Shown: positions 10,463 to 19,733, counted from the first letter of the stretch. The stretch is 22,953 nucleotides of DNA from Byssochlamys sp. IMV 00236 (GCA_001931875.2 MSJH02000021.1:1-22953); one strand, 5' to 3'. Numbers and translations: made by a program. Notes: generated by a model from the sequence alone, not told the origin.

Positions 10463-11661
10463 ATTACATTAATAAACGATGTCTAATAGAAAAAGCACAT
10501 GAGATTTGATAGTGCCTTATATCCCCAAGTACTGTACTTCTGCTCTCAATTTACCAGATGTTTGGATTAGACCACTTTTCTTATTATTGTATCCATTGCA
10601 TTTTGATATGAATTTCTTTCATAAAGATGACAGAGGCGGGATCGTGGATGATCCTGGTAACGAAGCAGCTGCGAATTAACAAATACGCTGATAGAACGCG
10701 CTTCAGTGTCCTCTACTTCCATGATGAAGCATGTCTGACTTGCTGCAGTTAAAATGTATACTGCAGCAATTGTGGATCTATATAACAAGCAATCTTTAAT
10801 TGATCCTCACAGTAGTCGTCCTTATCCGCGTGGCGTAGAAGCTGTCGTATTTCTACGTTTATTCAGCCTTAACCTGTCTTGGATTTTCAACTCAGTCTGT
10901 CTCCTACCAGATTGGCGATGTACACACAGCGCAGAGACGAATAGAAGAGCTCAATCGTTCTGTATACCAAACCATATACGACTCACTGGATGCCACTTGC
11001 GGTCGGGGTTACTTCAAGCTACAGCTACTGGCAAGACCCCTGGACCGCTGAAATGCTACCGGCCGTTGAAACCTGCGATCATTACTATCGTAAATGGAGT
11101 ATGATCTTAATAAGCGATATGACTGGATCCGACGACGACGATAGACATGGGACAATTTCTGTCATCCAATGGCCACAGGTGAGTACACTAAAACGCTAGC
11201 AAAAATAAGCAAAATACGCAAAAATCATACTTTAAAGCCAACCATCTTCCGCTCCTGAGGTGCACAGCACTGTGCGGGCAGAATGACAACCCACCTGGAA
11301 TCTATTTACTCTATTGATTTCGTCATGGAGGGGTCTATCATTGCGTTCAACAGGACGTTACATAAAATAAAATCCGTTATTTTCACCAAACATTCTGTAA
11401 ATTGAAAATGGGAAGCACAGTATGACTTTGCACAACTATGTGTATAAATGCCAAGACTTAAGGAGGGGTTAATCTATGTAGTAAACTTGACTCAAATCAT
11501 GTATATCCTATAGATCATTCTCATATCTGGGTCACATTATATGATTCATGGTGGCGGGAAACATATATGCAAGTATGTTGACTACTTTTAACGGAGTTTA
11601 GAACATCCTTAAGAACTTAACTTGCCCAGATTAATTTTCACTCTATGTATACACGTTTATA
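10463..11661. other. Region without a confident gene; coding-like fragments
   Basis: Between the sorting nexin and coatomer zeta genes lie several short stretches that read like protein but do not assemble into one frame. They are an ATG frame at 10627-10752 (includes VTKQLRINKYADRTRF), a two-exon candidate at 10754-11051 (separate entry), a frame at about 10976-11178 ending ISVIQWPQ before a canonical GTGAGT donor, an ATG frame at 11283-11405, and a frame after a TATAG acceptor near 11514 reading HIWVTLYDSWWRETYMQ. GC content is locally higher than in true intergenic stretches. A decayed gene, or an intron-rich gene whose junctions were not found, would both fit. Confidence 0.35.
10754..11051 (+). 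CDS. Possible unrecognised small gene or gene remnant
   Basis: The ATG at 10754 opens 27 codons; a GT at 10835 can be joined to the acceptor CTCAG ending 10895. That acceptor is preceded by a good branch-point-like CTTAAC and a pyrimidine stretch. The joined frame gives 78 residues containing SVSYQIGDVHTAQRRIEEL and stops at 11051. No family was recognised. Just beyond, another frame (SYWQDPWTAEMLPAVETC up to the donor at 11179) looks equally protein-like, so one frame may continue into the other through a frameshift. That would make this a pseudogene. The donor GTAGAA is weak, which also lowers confidence. Confidence 0.25.
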
Positions 11662-12345
11662 ATGGTCAATCTCTCTCTTCGTTCTATTCAAGCTGTCATC
11701 TTGTTAGATGGCGAAGGAAATCGTGTATTAGCAAAATATTATGGCCAAGATAAGACAAATGTTAAACAACAAAAGCAATTTGAAAAGGGATTATTTGAAA
11801 AAACGAAGCGTGCTCAAGGTTTGAAGATGGAATGAAAGTTGATGAAAAACTAATGTTGCAATATAGGAGATGTCATCTTGTATGATAATCAAGTTGTTCT
11901 ATATCGCTCAAATATCGATATTTTCTTTTATGTTGTTGGTTCAATGGAAGAAAACGAACTGATCTTGTTGAGCATGTTGAGTGCGTTTTATGATGCTGTG
12001 TCTACCTTATTAAGGTATAAAGAAAGAAGGAAAAAAGTGGCAGATGGCTCATACACATACTTTAGATATCAAGTAGAAAAACGGTCAGTAATGGATAATT
12101 TGGATCTAGTTATTTTATGCCTTGACGAAACAGTGGATGAAGGGTAAATAAAGGAGAGAGAGAGAACGGAAGAAAAAGGGACTAAAGTCTTTTCTAGAAT
12201 TATATTAGAAACAGATGCAAATGCTATTGTCAATAGAGTTTCAAAACCACGTATGGATATGGTTGATATTCCTTTCTCAGAACAAACGTTGCTACAAGCC
12301 TACCAGACAGCCAAGGATAAATTTGCTAATCAATTGCTACGATAA
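11662..12345 (+). CDS. RET3: Coatomer subunit zeta (COPI)
   Basis: Four exons (11662..11818, 11867..12014, 12066..12143, 12198..12345) encode 176 residues, the usual size for zeta-COP. This small longin-fold subunit pairs with gamma-COP in the F-subcomplex of the COPI coat that drives Golgi-to-ER and intra-Golgi transport. Signatures are [18 protein letters not shown] near the start, [47 protein letters not shown] and the C-terminal [17 protein letters not shown]. The third-exon junction was placed at 12014/12066 because it yields [10 protein letters not shown], matching other zeta subunits. That intron is 51 nt, in phase and without a stop, so retention would insert 17 residues. The unrelated cargo-receptor gene at 2.2-3.1 kb carries a COPI-binding KKxx tail, so both act in one pathway. 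Confidence 0.95.
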
Positions 12346-12858
12346 GCCTGCTTTTTGGGCGTAAACGCGTCTATGATGGTACAGTGGCCTCCTTGAAATA
12401 AAATGAAGATCCCATTTACCTTTTTATATGTATTTCCGGTGCAAGATGGAATTTTAAGAAAGTAAAAAGTTTAACGTTCGGAAATAACATCAGTAAACTT
12501 TAATTAAGGAAAAAGATTTTGTGTGCGTGTGTGTATATGTATGTGTCATGAACTAGGATGATAATACAAGAAATAGGGGTAAAGATATTAAATATAGGTT
12601 CACCAATAATAGAAATTCAAACACTTTGACACTTTTCTCTTTCCCTTGTTCTTTGCCTTTGTCTTTATCTCTTTTTAAGGATAACAAGAAAAAGACAATA
12701 GTTACCAGTTGCCATGACAAATAAAAAAGTGGCATCTTCTTTCATGTTCTTTTTATGCACTTTATCCAAATATGTTTATATTTTGTATGACAAAAATGAG
12801 ACGAGTCTTTTTGAATGGCAACTGTTGTGTATTTATTTGTTTTGACCCTGAAATTAGT

Positions 12859-12894
<36 letters not shown>

Positions 12895-13313
12895 CAGGTA
12901 CCCGCCTCTTTTTTACTTTTTTACTTTTCACTTTCTTTAACCCCCTTGAATATTACTCCTAATTGAAAGAGAGTACAACACAAATAAAAAACATTGTTGA
13001 CAACGGAATCATCACCGTAGAGCGTAAGACACTTGGACGGAGTTCACCGGAGTTCAGTGACAGATGAAGCACTCTTACCTGTCAAAAAATTGAGAGAATG
13101 GATGAATATAATAGTTACTATGCTGTTCTGGTTACAACCTTATTCAAAGTATACATGAGTACTTGTAAAAAAAATAGTGTCTTGTCAATAGTATATTTGT
13201 TAACACAAATAAAATTATATCCCTTGTTATTACCCCTTAATTTCCTTGGTTTATTCATGATATAAAAAAAAGCTCATCTATCATCAGTTCTCATCTTTTT
13301 TCTTTACATCAAA
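12346..13313. promoter_or_regulatory. Intergenic region upstream of the C2H2 factor
   Basis: No gene was found in these 968 bases. They hold a (GT)n-like stretch near 12520-12545, a pure CT microsatellite (separate entry), an imperfect tandem of GGAGTTCA at about 13038-13055, and a TATAAAAAAA at about 13261, roughly 50 bp before the start codon and a good TATA candidate. The long AT-rich upstream region is consistent with a regulated transcription-factor gene. Confidence 0.45.
12860..12889 (+). repeat. CT dinucleotide microsatellite
   Basis: About 15 uninterrupted CT units (30 bases), followed by pyrimidine-rich sequence. It lies about 430 bp upstream of the zinc-finger gene and is likely length-polymorphic. 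Confidence 0.95.
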
Positions 13314-14301
13314 ATGTCTTTTGTTTCTTCACCTGCATACATCGATACATTGTCTACTTCAAGTTCTTTGGGTCTTATCTTTAATCATTCACAAAACCGT
13401 CCAAGATCCCCTCCAGAGCATGATTTGTTATCTTTGGCCTCTGTAGATAATGCCTCTTTGTACAATACAGAAGACCAGACACTGATAGACTGTTATAATG
13501 CACCTGTCAACAAAGCCTCCATGCTATCATGCTACCAAGAGCCGCATCCGACTCATCCTATTTCAACTATGCCATCTCTTTTGACACCACCTCTAACTTC
13601 AGATCCAAACACATATTATCAAGATCCTTGGCAGTTTAGAAAACCATACAACTGTGATCATTACTGTTGTTACTGGTCTTCCTATTATGATATGTGTTGC
13701 TCTTCTGAGTCGCTCACAACCTGTTACTCACCTACCTGTCATGAATGCAACCTGCTCACACCTGCTGAATCGCCCTCATTGACTCCCACTCCCATCAAGG
13801 ACCTGATGGCTTATGATCACGTACCTGCCGATTATCCTCACCTTTATAACGACACACCTACCGAATTGGACACAGAGGTAGTAGTAGCACCAGCTCCTGG
13901 CCGTCGTGCTAAATTAAGAAGTTACAGTAAAGCCAAAAGACATTACAGTGTGGACTCAAACACATCATCAGAGTCAGACTCATATTCTGATAAGGCATAT
14001 TCATCTGTGGCTCCAAGAAGATACAAATGTTCTGTCTGCCCCAAGAGGTTCACTAGACCAAGCTCATTAGCTACACATATGCACAGCCATACAGGAGAAG
14101 TAAGTATATATATATATATATATATGATAATGATGGCATATATACTCATCTACAAAACAATAGAAACCATATGCATGCGAATTTAAAGACTGCGGCCGTC
14201 GATTTTCTGTCGTAAGCAATTTACGCAGACATGCCAAGATACACATAAGCAGCAATAATACTGATGATACTAGCAATGACAACACGAATGACAGCAAATA
14301 A
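13314..14301 (+). CDS. C2H2 zinc-finger transcription factor with two C-terminal fingers
   Basis: Exons 13314..14099 and 14164..14301 encode 307 residues. Two classical zinc fingers sit near the C-terminus. The first has Cys239, Cys242, His255 and His259. The second has Cys267, Cys272, His285 and His289, with a four-residue Cys spacing. They are joined by the canonical linker HTGEKPY, and the intron falls exactly inside that linker (TGE/KPY). The N-terminal 235 residues are Ser/Thr/Pro/Tyr-rich and probably disordered activation or regulatory sequence. Within them, residues 114-145 hold eight cysteines in an unusual Tyr/Cys-rich patch. A basic stretch GRRAKLRSYSKAKRH at 196-210 may be a nuclear signal. 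The intron begins with a (TA)n run at about 14105-14125. DNA-binding function is known for the fold; target genes and closest orthologue are not recognisable. Confidence 0.9.
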
Positions 14302-15442
14302 TCATTTCGCATCATACTTTATATAGACTCTACAATCTTTAATAATCTCTTCACTTGCTCCCCTCCCCTTTTTTTTATTTCTCTCGGACAAACTCTGTTA
14401 TTTGGTTAAGCACGTAAAAAAAAAGCCCATAGTAATTGTAATTAAATCATCTTTGTTTATCATAATAAAACCCTCATCATTTATGCTTAAAGCCCCATGT
14501 TCTCGATTGTTACTATAGTAACCATCTTGTTTGTGTGCCACAGACTTTTTCAAACTTTCTATAAGCTACTTTTGCAGAATTGTTTTTTAAAAGTCTTTTT
14601 AACATTCATGACGTTTAGATTTCCTTTTATCGTCAGATGGCTTGTTTCGTTATAATACAAGGGGGAAAGTATAAAAAAGGCAAGTTACCCGAATAAAGGG
14701 GGGCAAGTAGACAGAGAGAGAGAGAGACAAAAGAAAAACAAGGTTGTTTATGCATGACAAAAGGAGTGAATATAAAAATCGCATGACATATAATCGTAGA
14801 AAACAAATTTTCCCTTTACAAGAAATACATTGTTTATTCTTTTCGCGTGTAAATGCAATACGGAGTAAAAAGAAGGAAGAGGGGGAAAAGAAGAAACGTG
14901 GCAAAAAGAAGGTAACTTACCTTGGCATCTTTTAATATCGTTTGCAAATTTGTATAAATGACAAAAGAAAAAGAGCCGATCTCAAAAATGACATGTATAT
15001 TATAAACAAATAAGCTTCTCTCATGTTAATATCTCTACAGCCAATAAGATTGCTATTCACATATTATTTGTTTTTGTCTTTACGCTGTCAATTTAATAGG
15101 TCTCAAAGTGATAGATATATGCGCGTATATGTGCCTCTGTTGCCTCACAAAAAACCTGTGACATTGCTGCAAACACAGAAATTAAGACAATAATGCCAAT
15201 TCTGTCTATTTTATGCTCAGGCTAAATATGTGTACTCGTGATCATGTGCTTTACAGCAAGAAAAAAAAAAAAAAAAAAAACTCTTGATCATTCCAGACTT
15301 TATGCACAAATGTATTTGTAATGCAGTAGACTGCTTACAGAAATCATCACACAGCATATTTTTTATCTCAGTGGTCAATTCTTTTATTTGCAGCAACCTT
15401 GTTTCGCCTCCTTTTTTTTTTTTTGAAAGCCACACACACACA
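14302..15442. other. Gene-free AT-rich intergenic region
   Basis: No coding sequence is supported in these 1141 bases. They include purine-rich tracts at about 14710-14740 and 14860-14910, a CCAAT at about 15041, and an A-run of about 20 at 15260-15280. Just before the next ATG come a T-run and a short (CA)n leader. An acceptor-like TTTGCAG at about 15394 could end an upstream untranslated or coding exon of the Nudix gene, but no donor or extra protein segment could be supported. Confidence 0.4.
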
Positions 15443-15964
15443 ATGTCAATAGCAAATGACAACCAACCAACATACAGACCAGTGGCAGCTATTGCAGTCA
15501 TAAGAAAGCCCATTTCAGAAACTGATTCTAAGCAACCTAATATTCATGACATTTCCAGAAAACCACACGACACACTCTACTTGTTGGTAAAGAAACCACG
15601 TACAGAAAATGCTTGGCAATTCCCACAAGGAGGCATCAAATATAAAAAACGAGAAACCTTGACAAAGGCTGCATTAAGAGAGTTGGCAGAGGAATGTGGT
15701 AGTGATTTACAGGTGAACATGTTGGATCATAACGAGCCATTCTGTATATATCAATATGACTTTCCTCAAGATTTTGTTCAAAAAAAGAATAGACACTTTA
15801 AAGGCGCTAGAGTTCAGTTTGTAAGAGCCGAATGGCTGTCGGGTCAATGTCTGCCTGACGGGAAAGAAATTGTGGATTTTGCTTGGTTAACGCGTGAGGA
15901 GGTCCCGTCTTTTGTATCTGCTGATTATTTAAAAGGCGTTATGCAAATCTTGGAGCCTTTATAA
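15443..15964 (+). CDS. mL46-like Nudix-fold protein (mitochondrial ribosomal large subunit), short form
   Basis: One exon encodes 173 residues. The N-terminus YRPVAAIAVIRKPIS resembles the start of the mL46 domain. DTLYLLVKK and AWQFPQGG lead into a nearly canonical Nudix box (Glu71, Arg79-Glu80, Glu83-Glu84, Gly86) with one or two extra residues after the Gly-Gly. The second half, with FPQ, FKGARVQFVRAEWLSG, the segment FAWLTREEVPSFV and a C-terminal helix, follows mL46 (human MRPL46, yeast Mrpl17). The linker of roughly 80 residues that mL46 normally carries between its first strand and the Nudix core is missing, and no obvious targeting peptide precedes the ATG. Either this is a compact mL46, a paralogue, or the model lacks an upstream exon. 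Because the catalytic Glu residues remain, a hydrolase role cannot be excluded. Confidence 0.68.
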   Translation: MSIANDNQPTYRPVAAIAVIRKPISETDSKQPNIHDISRKPHDTLYLLVKKPRTENAWQFPQGGIKYKKRETLTKAALRELAEECGSDLQVNMLDHNEPFCIYQYDFPQDFVQKKNRHFKGARVQFVRAEWLSGQCLPDGKEIVDFAWLTREEVPSFVSADYLKGVMQILEPL

Positions 15965-16814
15965 TAAAGTACACATACATGTATTCATATAATGAACATG
16001 ATCAATTTATTGATAGCAAGCATATGAAGCCTTTGTCTAATGACTCGATACAAGCTCGGATAACAGCAACATTGTTCACCATTGTTACTTTAGTGTATTT
16101 ACGCGCCAGTTGATTTGAGAGCGTTATCCATGTTTATGCAGTCAACATATCAAACAGGAAACTTACAAGTGACTCAGGGGGCACAATGCTTTACAAATCC
16201 TCCCTTTTTCTCTTTATTAAACCATAAATGTAAATGTTTAGCATCATATTCATATCACAGCAACTATAAAAGGCATAATAAGATTACATAAGCTCCATTG
16301 TGCATACGTACGCTCTTGTTACATTAGAGAATAAAAAGACAAGAAATATAGTTCAGCATGGAGATATCAGGAGCAAAAATAAAAGAATAGCAAAAGAGAA
16401 GGATTAGAATCTATTATGCCCAGAGATAACGTATATATAAATACATTAATTTTGATCATAAGCACCACATTATGAGTGATTCTTCACTAAGCATGTTCTT
16501 TCCTCCTATTTTGCAATTGTGTACCCATATCAGATACAGCTCTTGGAGAAGCAAGCTCAAAGAGAAAAGGCACGGAAAATGTTGTGTATGGTGTATACAA
16601 TGATCTTTTTGCAGAACTGATATGAATATTGGTAAAAGTATAGACTATTCTGGCTACATGTTTATATTATTTTTTGTTAAACCCTCAATTGGGCGCATGA
16701 TGATAATAATATATCTTTTCTATGCAAGGCAGGTCAAAAAGAGAGATTGGTAACTAAAAAGTACTTGTTGGATCAAGGATAAAAAATGTCATAGGAAGGG
16801 AGATACAAAATACG
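15965..16814. other. Gene-poor AT-rich region
   Basis: No confident gene. On the minus strand, 16666-16487 is open for 59 codons and ends with a protein-like segment (VPFLFELASPRAVSDMG, then a short basic tail before the stop). It has no ATG and no recognised family, so it may be a last exon or a relic. Confidence 0.35.
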
Positions 16815-16992
16815 CTATCTTTCAAGAAGATAAGTAAATCACCAGCGTACGCTAACACCTTCAGAGACGAAAGGGTATTCTGCCAATGCTGCTGGATTGA
16901 CAAGCACTCGGAGGAGCAGCAGCAAATTTACGTATATGAAGTGATGAGCTAATAGATCTGATGAGAGGTTCCATAACAAGGTTGAACAAAGG
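16815..16992 (-). mobile_element. Degenerate LINE-type reverse transcriptase fragment
   Basis: Read on the minus strand, 16992-16864 gives PLFNLVMEPLIRSI followed by a hydrophilic stretch ending GRIPFRL and a stop. It resembles the palm segment around motif B of L1-like reverse transcriptases (PLSP-LLFNLxxEPL). A second frame, shifted relative to the first, continues LKVLAYAGDLLIFLKDS at about 16868-16815, matching motif C, where intact elements read YADD. Here the first catalytic Asp position is Gly (YAGD). The frameshift, in-frame stop and lost Asp show the copy is dead. No endonuclease domain, 3' tail or target-site duplication was found, so only a small internal piece remains. Similar L1-like elements are known in Mucorales. 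Confidence 0.6.
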
Positions 16993-17157
16993 CAGAGTTG
17001 TTTCATTATCATGTTTTGGTTCTTTATTAGTTCGAACTGTACAGTGGAAAATAAAGTACAGTGATATAAAAAGTTTTTTTTTATCCTTTATCATCTTGAG
17101 CGAGAATGGAAACAACAAAGAGATACACCGAAAAGAAAATAGGAAGAGGAGGACGGG

Positions 17158-17184
17158 AACAACCAAGATCACTCAAGTGTAATT
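17158..17184 (+). repeat. Copy 1 of a 27/28-nt direct repeat
   Basis: The block starts AACAACCAAGATCACT and ends CAAGTGTAATT. It matches copy 2 at 18583-18610 except for one missing T. Neighbouring bases do not align, so the repeat is confined to this block. Confidence 0.8.
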
Positions 17185-17523
17185 GCGATGATACTTCATA
17201 AATTTGTATACTATATCAAAAAAGTTCATATGTTAAAGTACTTTATGAGGTATACAACTTTTATCTACATCGCGTTATGTATTAGAGTCAAATCGAACAC
17301 TACGTTTCTTTTGAGTTGATAGTGTTGTACATTTTTTTTAGATCTCTTTTGATCTTTGATTAGTGTTTGTTCTGCAATTAAAAGTTGATAGTACTGAGGG
17401 ATTTTCAAGCACTGCTTCTCTGCTTGTCACTATTGTTTCGTACTTGAACGGAAGTTGGTCAGCTTTTCGTGGTTACTAATTATAAAAGCCTTTACAACTT
17501 AATTTATTAATTAAACTCACTAT
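17185..17523. other. Gene-free stretch, possible last exon of the minus-strand small gene
   Basis: Nothing firm is seen. On the minus strand an acceptor TTATAATTAG near 17482 could splice a final exon onto the small gene at 17524-17751, giving a stop at 17430-17432 instead of 17524-17526. Confidence 0.3.
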
Positions 17524-17751
17524 TTATAAATACCTGACAAATTGCTTCAAGTCATCAACATTTGTCGAAAGATTAGAGTAGTCAATGATGACTAAGTATA
17601 CGTTATCATTTGTGGTGTCTAAATAGCTGATCAAATCTAGACAAACCAAACCGCATTAACGTTTGATATTATATTATTACATCTAAATGTGCTTACCCTG
17701 AGTGTTATCATGTACACCTGCTATCTTCTCAAAAGCAATTTGATTCACCAT
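17524..17751 (-). CDS. Possible small hypothetical protein, two exons
   Basis: The minus-strand ATG at 17751 opens MVNQIAFEKIAGVHDNTQ. A good donor GGTAAGC ends exon 1 at 17697, and the acceptor TTTGTCTAG starts exon 2 at 17636. The joined frame is 55 residues with a regular amphipathic pattern (DLISYLDTTNDNVYLVIIDY, then a Leu/Asp-rich helix), ending at 17524. Alternatively the GTATTT at 17533 is a donor and a third exon ends at 17430, giving SNHEKLTNFRSS at the C-terminus. Composition and splice signals look real, but no family was recognised. The size suggests a small subunit of a coiled-coil complex; that is a guess. Confidence 0.4.
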
Positions 17752-18148
17752 TTAGGTCACGAGAAGTAAACGGAAATGAAGCACTATATTAATAAAAAAG
17801 CTTTATTATGAAAAACAAAACGAGAGTAAAGCTAGATAAAATGAGAGAACAAGAACGGAAGAGGGATATATACATTATAATTAGAAAAAAGCAAATGGTT
17901 TTTATTGAATAAAATAAGGAATATGATAGTATTACTAACATATAAAAGGGGATGCGGATATCTAATGAATGCAATAAGTTTACAAAAATATATGATATTT
18001 TAATGCCTGAAGAAATGATTTGTACGATTCTTGAATTTATATTCATGAATTATTTATTACATCTTTTGATAACAAAGCCGAACAATCTTATCAATTATAT
18101 AAAATCCGAACTTTGACAGTACCTAGCTTACTACGTACCTATACCAAC
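17752..18148. other. Very AT-rich intergenic stretch
   Basis: No gene is seen in these 397 bases. Minus-strand frames here are low-complexity Ile/Leu/Phe/Ser sequence typical of random AT-rich DNA. Confidence 0.45.
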
Positions 18149-18349
18149 ATGGAGGAAATTCTAGAATATTTAAAAAGCTTCAAGGTAAGGAAGCATTTTA
18201 CTTGATAAAAGAAACGTACATCTAACAAAGTAAATGAATTAAATATTACTTTTATCTAGAATAGTATGGTTTATAGCTTGCCTAACGAGGAACATATAAC
18301 AAAACCGTTCATTTATCATGAATACTCTTCTTTTTCAAGCCGACACTAG
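18149..18349 (+). CDS. Possible very small ORF with one intron
   Basis: The ATG at 18149 gives MEEILEYLKSFK, followed by a consensus donor AAG/GTAAGG at 18185. The acceptor TTTTATCTAG at 18259 leads to a second exon reading NSMVYSLPNEEHITKPFIYH and stopping at 18349, 41 residues in all. Splice signals are strong but the protein is tiny and unrecognised. The following DNA is a decayed coding-like stretch, so this may be the surviving 5' end of a broken gene. Confidence 0.28.
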
Positions 18350-18560
18350 ATGCAGCTGTTGAAGACGATTGGAGCGAGATGACACGATTAGGTTGAGGTC
18401 TGGAGCGTCAATATATAGAGACTTATACTGTTTGAGCCAGTTTGATGTGGTCCACCATATATTTGAGGTCCAAGAGATAGTTCTGAAGCTCGTCGGAAGG
18501 AGGGTCGCAAGAAGCAGAAATACCTTCACTGTATTTTATTTTACGTTGTACCATTTAAAT
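18340..18560 (+). pseudogene. Decayed coding-like stretch
   Basis: In one plus frame the sequence reads PTLDAAVEDDWSEMTRL before a stop at the TGA at about 18395; a shifted frame continues open (FDVVHHIFEVQEIVLKLV) to a TAA at 18561. The change of frame with protein-like composition on both sides suggests a mutated exon or transposon relic. The identity of the ancestral protein is not recognised. Confidence 0.25.
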
Positions 18561-18582
18561 TAATAAAGAAAAGAATGATATA

Positions 18583-18610
18583 AACAACCAAGATCACTTC
18601 AAGTGTAATT
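18583..18610 (+). repeat. Copy 2 of the 27/28-nt direct repeat
   Basis: Same block as 17158-17184 with one extra T after ATCACT. It lies 1.4 kb downstream in the same orientation and overlaps the end of the minus-strand frame at 18594-18839. Confidence 0.8.
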
Positions 18611-18839
18611 TAATAAATTGCCCCTTAAGTATACGAGTACTTTCCGAAAAAGGTGCATAGTCTTTTTTAAATGGTAAATTGTACACCATTTCCAGAAAGA
18701 GACATTGCACTGACTTGTCACTTTTTCGTATAAATTGTATTATAAAAACTGAAAAGACTGTACACAGTCCTTTTTCAAGGTCTGATATCGTTCTATTTTT
18801 TGAGCAAAGGTTGATGTCTACAAAGAAGGCTACTGTCAA
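18594..18839 (-). pseudogene. Unrecognised 81-codon frame, possible relic
   Basis: The minus-strand frame starts with ATG at 18839 (MTVAFFVDINLCSKNRTISD) and contains LEKGLCTVFSVFIIQFIRKS and FLEMVYNLPFKKDYAPF. Composition is protein-like and less biased than neighbouring random frames. There are no flanking splice signals that extend it and no family resemblance that I can name. Its end overlaps the direct repeat, so it may belong to the same repeated element. Confidence 0.28.
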
Positions 18840-18849
18840 GTTCTAATCT

Positions 18850-19733
18850 CTTTTTCTGCATTTTGAAAAACCCTATTCTTCCCTTTACCATTATCATCTG
18901 CAGAATAATTCCGCGAGTATAACTCAGAGCGCTACTGTCTATTTTCGTCTTTTATGTCTATCCATGTAACTACTTTGTAAGAAACTTCATCATTTATACT
19001 TTTTGTTAGTATATATGCGGTCTTACTGAGCCTACAAAAAAAAAAAAACTACTAAGATTAGTAAATTAGTGAGGTTACTGTCTCCTGCCTCCATATGCAT
19101 AAAGCAGAGTGCATATATCTCTATAGCAATGTCCTGCATAAAGAAATTCTTGATATGAAGTAATGTGCAACAGATAAATCATGAATTACTTTGCGATATA
19201 AAAACGAGCTGCATATCAGTGTAAGTCTATGTGATTGCATAGCATTAGGTTAATTAACCCTTTTTTTTTCATAATACGCAATTATTTATCCCGACTAATT
19301 CATTTGCCACCTCTTCATTGTAACTATACCTGTGTAGTCTCTCCTAATGGAACCTATCAGACACATTTCAGAGTATTCCCTTTCTCTCTTTTGCCTTCTC
19401 CTTCCTTTGAAGGATTTGTTGTCCCTTTTCGTCTAGAATTTGATCTTTTTTCCTTATTCTCCTTTTATCCATATTAATAAAACATAACTAACGCATGTCC
19501 CAGCAAATGAGAATATCCTCGCCTAATTATAGCAAATATGGTACTATTGACGATATATGAAATCAATCAGTACGTCAAAGTCAATATTCCCTGCTTTGAC
19601 TGCAAATGCCCTCATTCCCTATTATCCCCCTTGATATATCTTTTACATACATATATATACATGTGTATATATACATGCATAAATACACTTTTTATATTTA
19701 TCAATATTTCTTCTTTCTTTCAATTCTTTTACT
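18850..19733. other. AT-rich intergenic region upstream of the 551-residue protein
   Basis: No gene is supported in these 884 bases. An A-run is at about 19037-19048, and a near-palindromic TA-rich element centred on ACATGT lies at about 19650-19677. Pyrimidine-rich sequence precedes the ATG at 19734. Confidence 0.45.

Noticed and set aside
11867..12143. Reading coatomer zeta straight through 12015-12065 as coding
   Set aside because: The frame is open but adds 17 residues absent from zeta subunits; removing the GT-AG segment gives the expected [10 protein letters not shown].
14650..14904. 84-codon minus-strand frame
   Set aside because: It is low-complexity Phe/Leu/Ser sequence arising from a purine-rich tract.
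15284..15442. N-terminal extension of the Nudix protein
   Set aside because: It would add residues encoded by poly-T and (CA)n leader sequence; the ATG at 15443 begins conserved sequence within a few codons.
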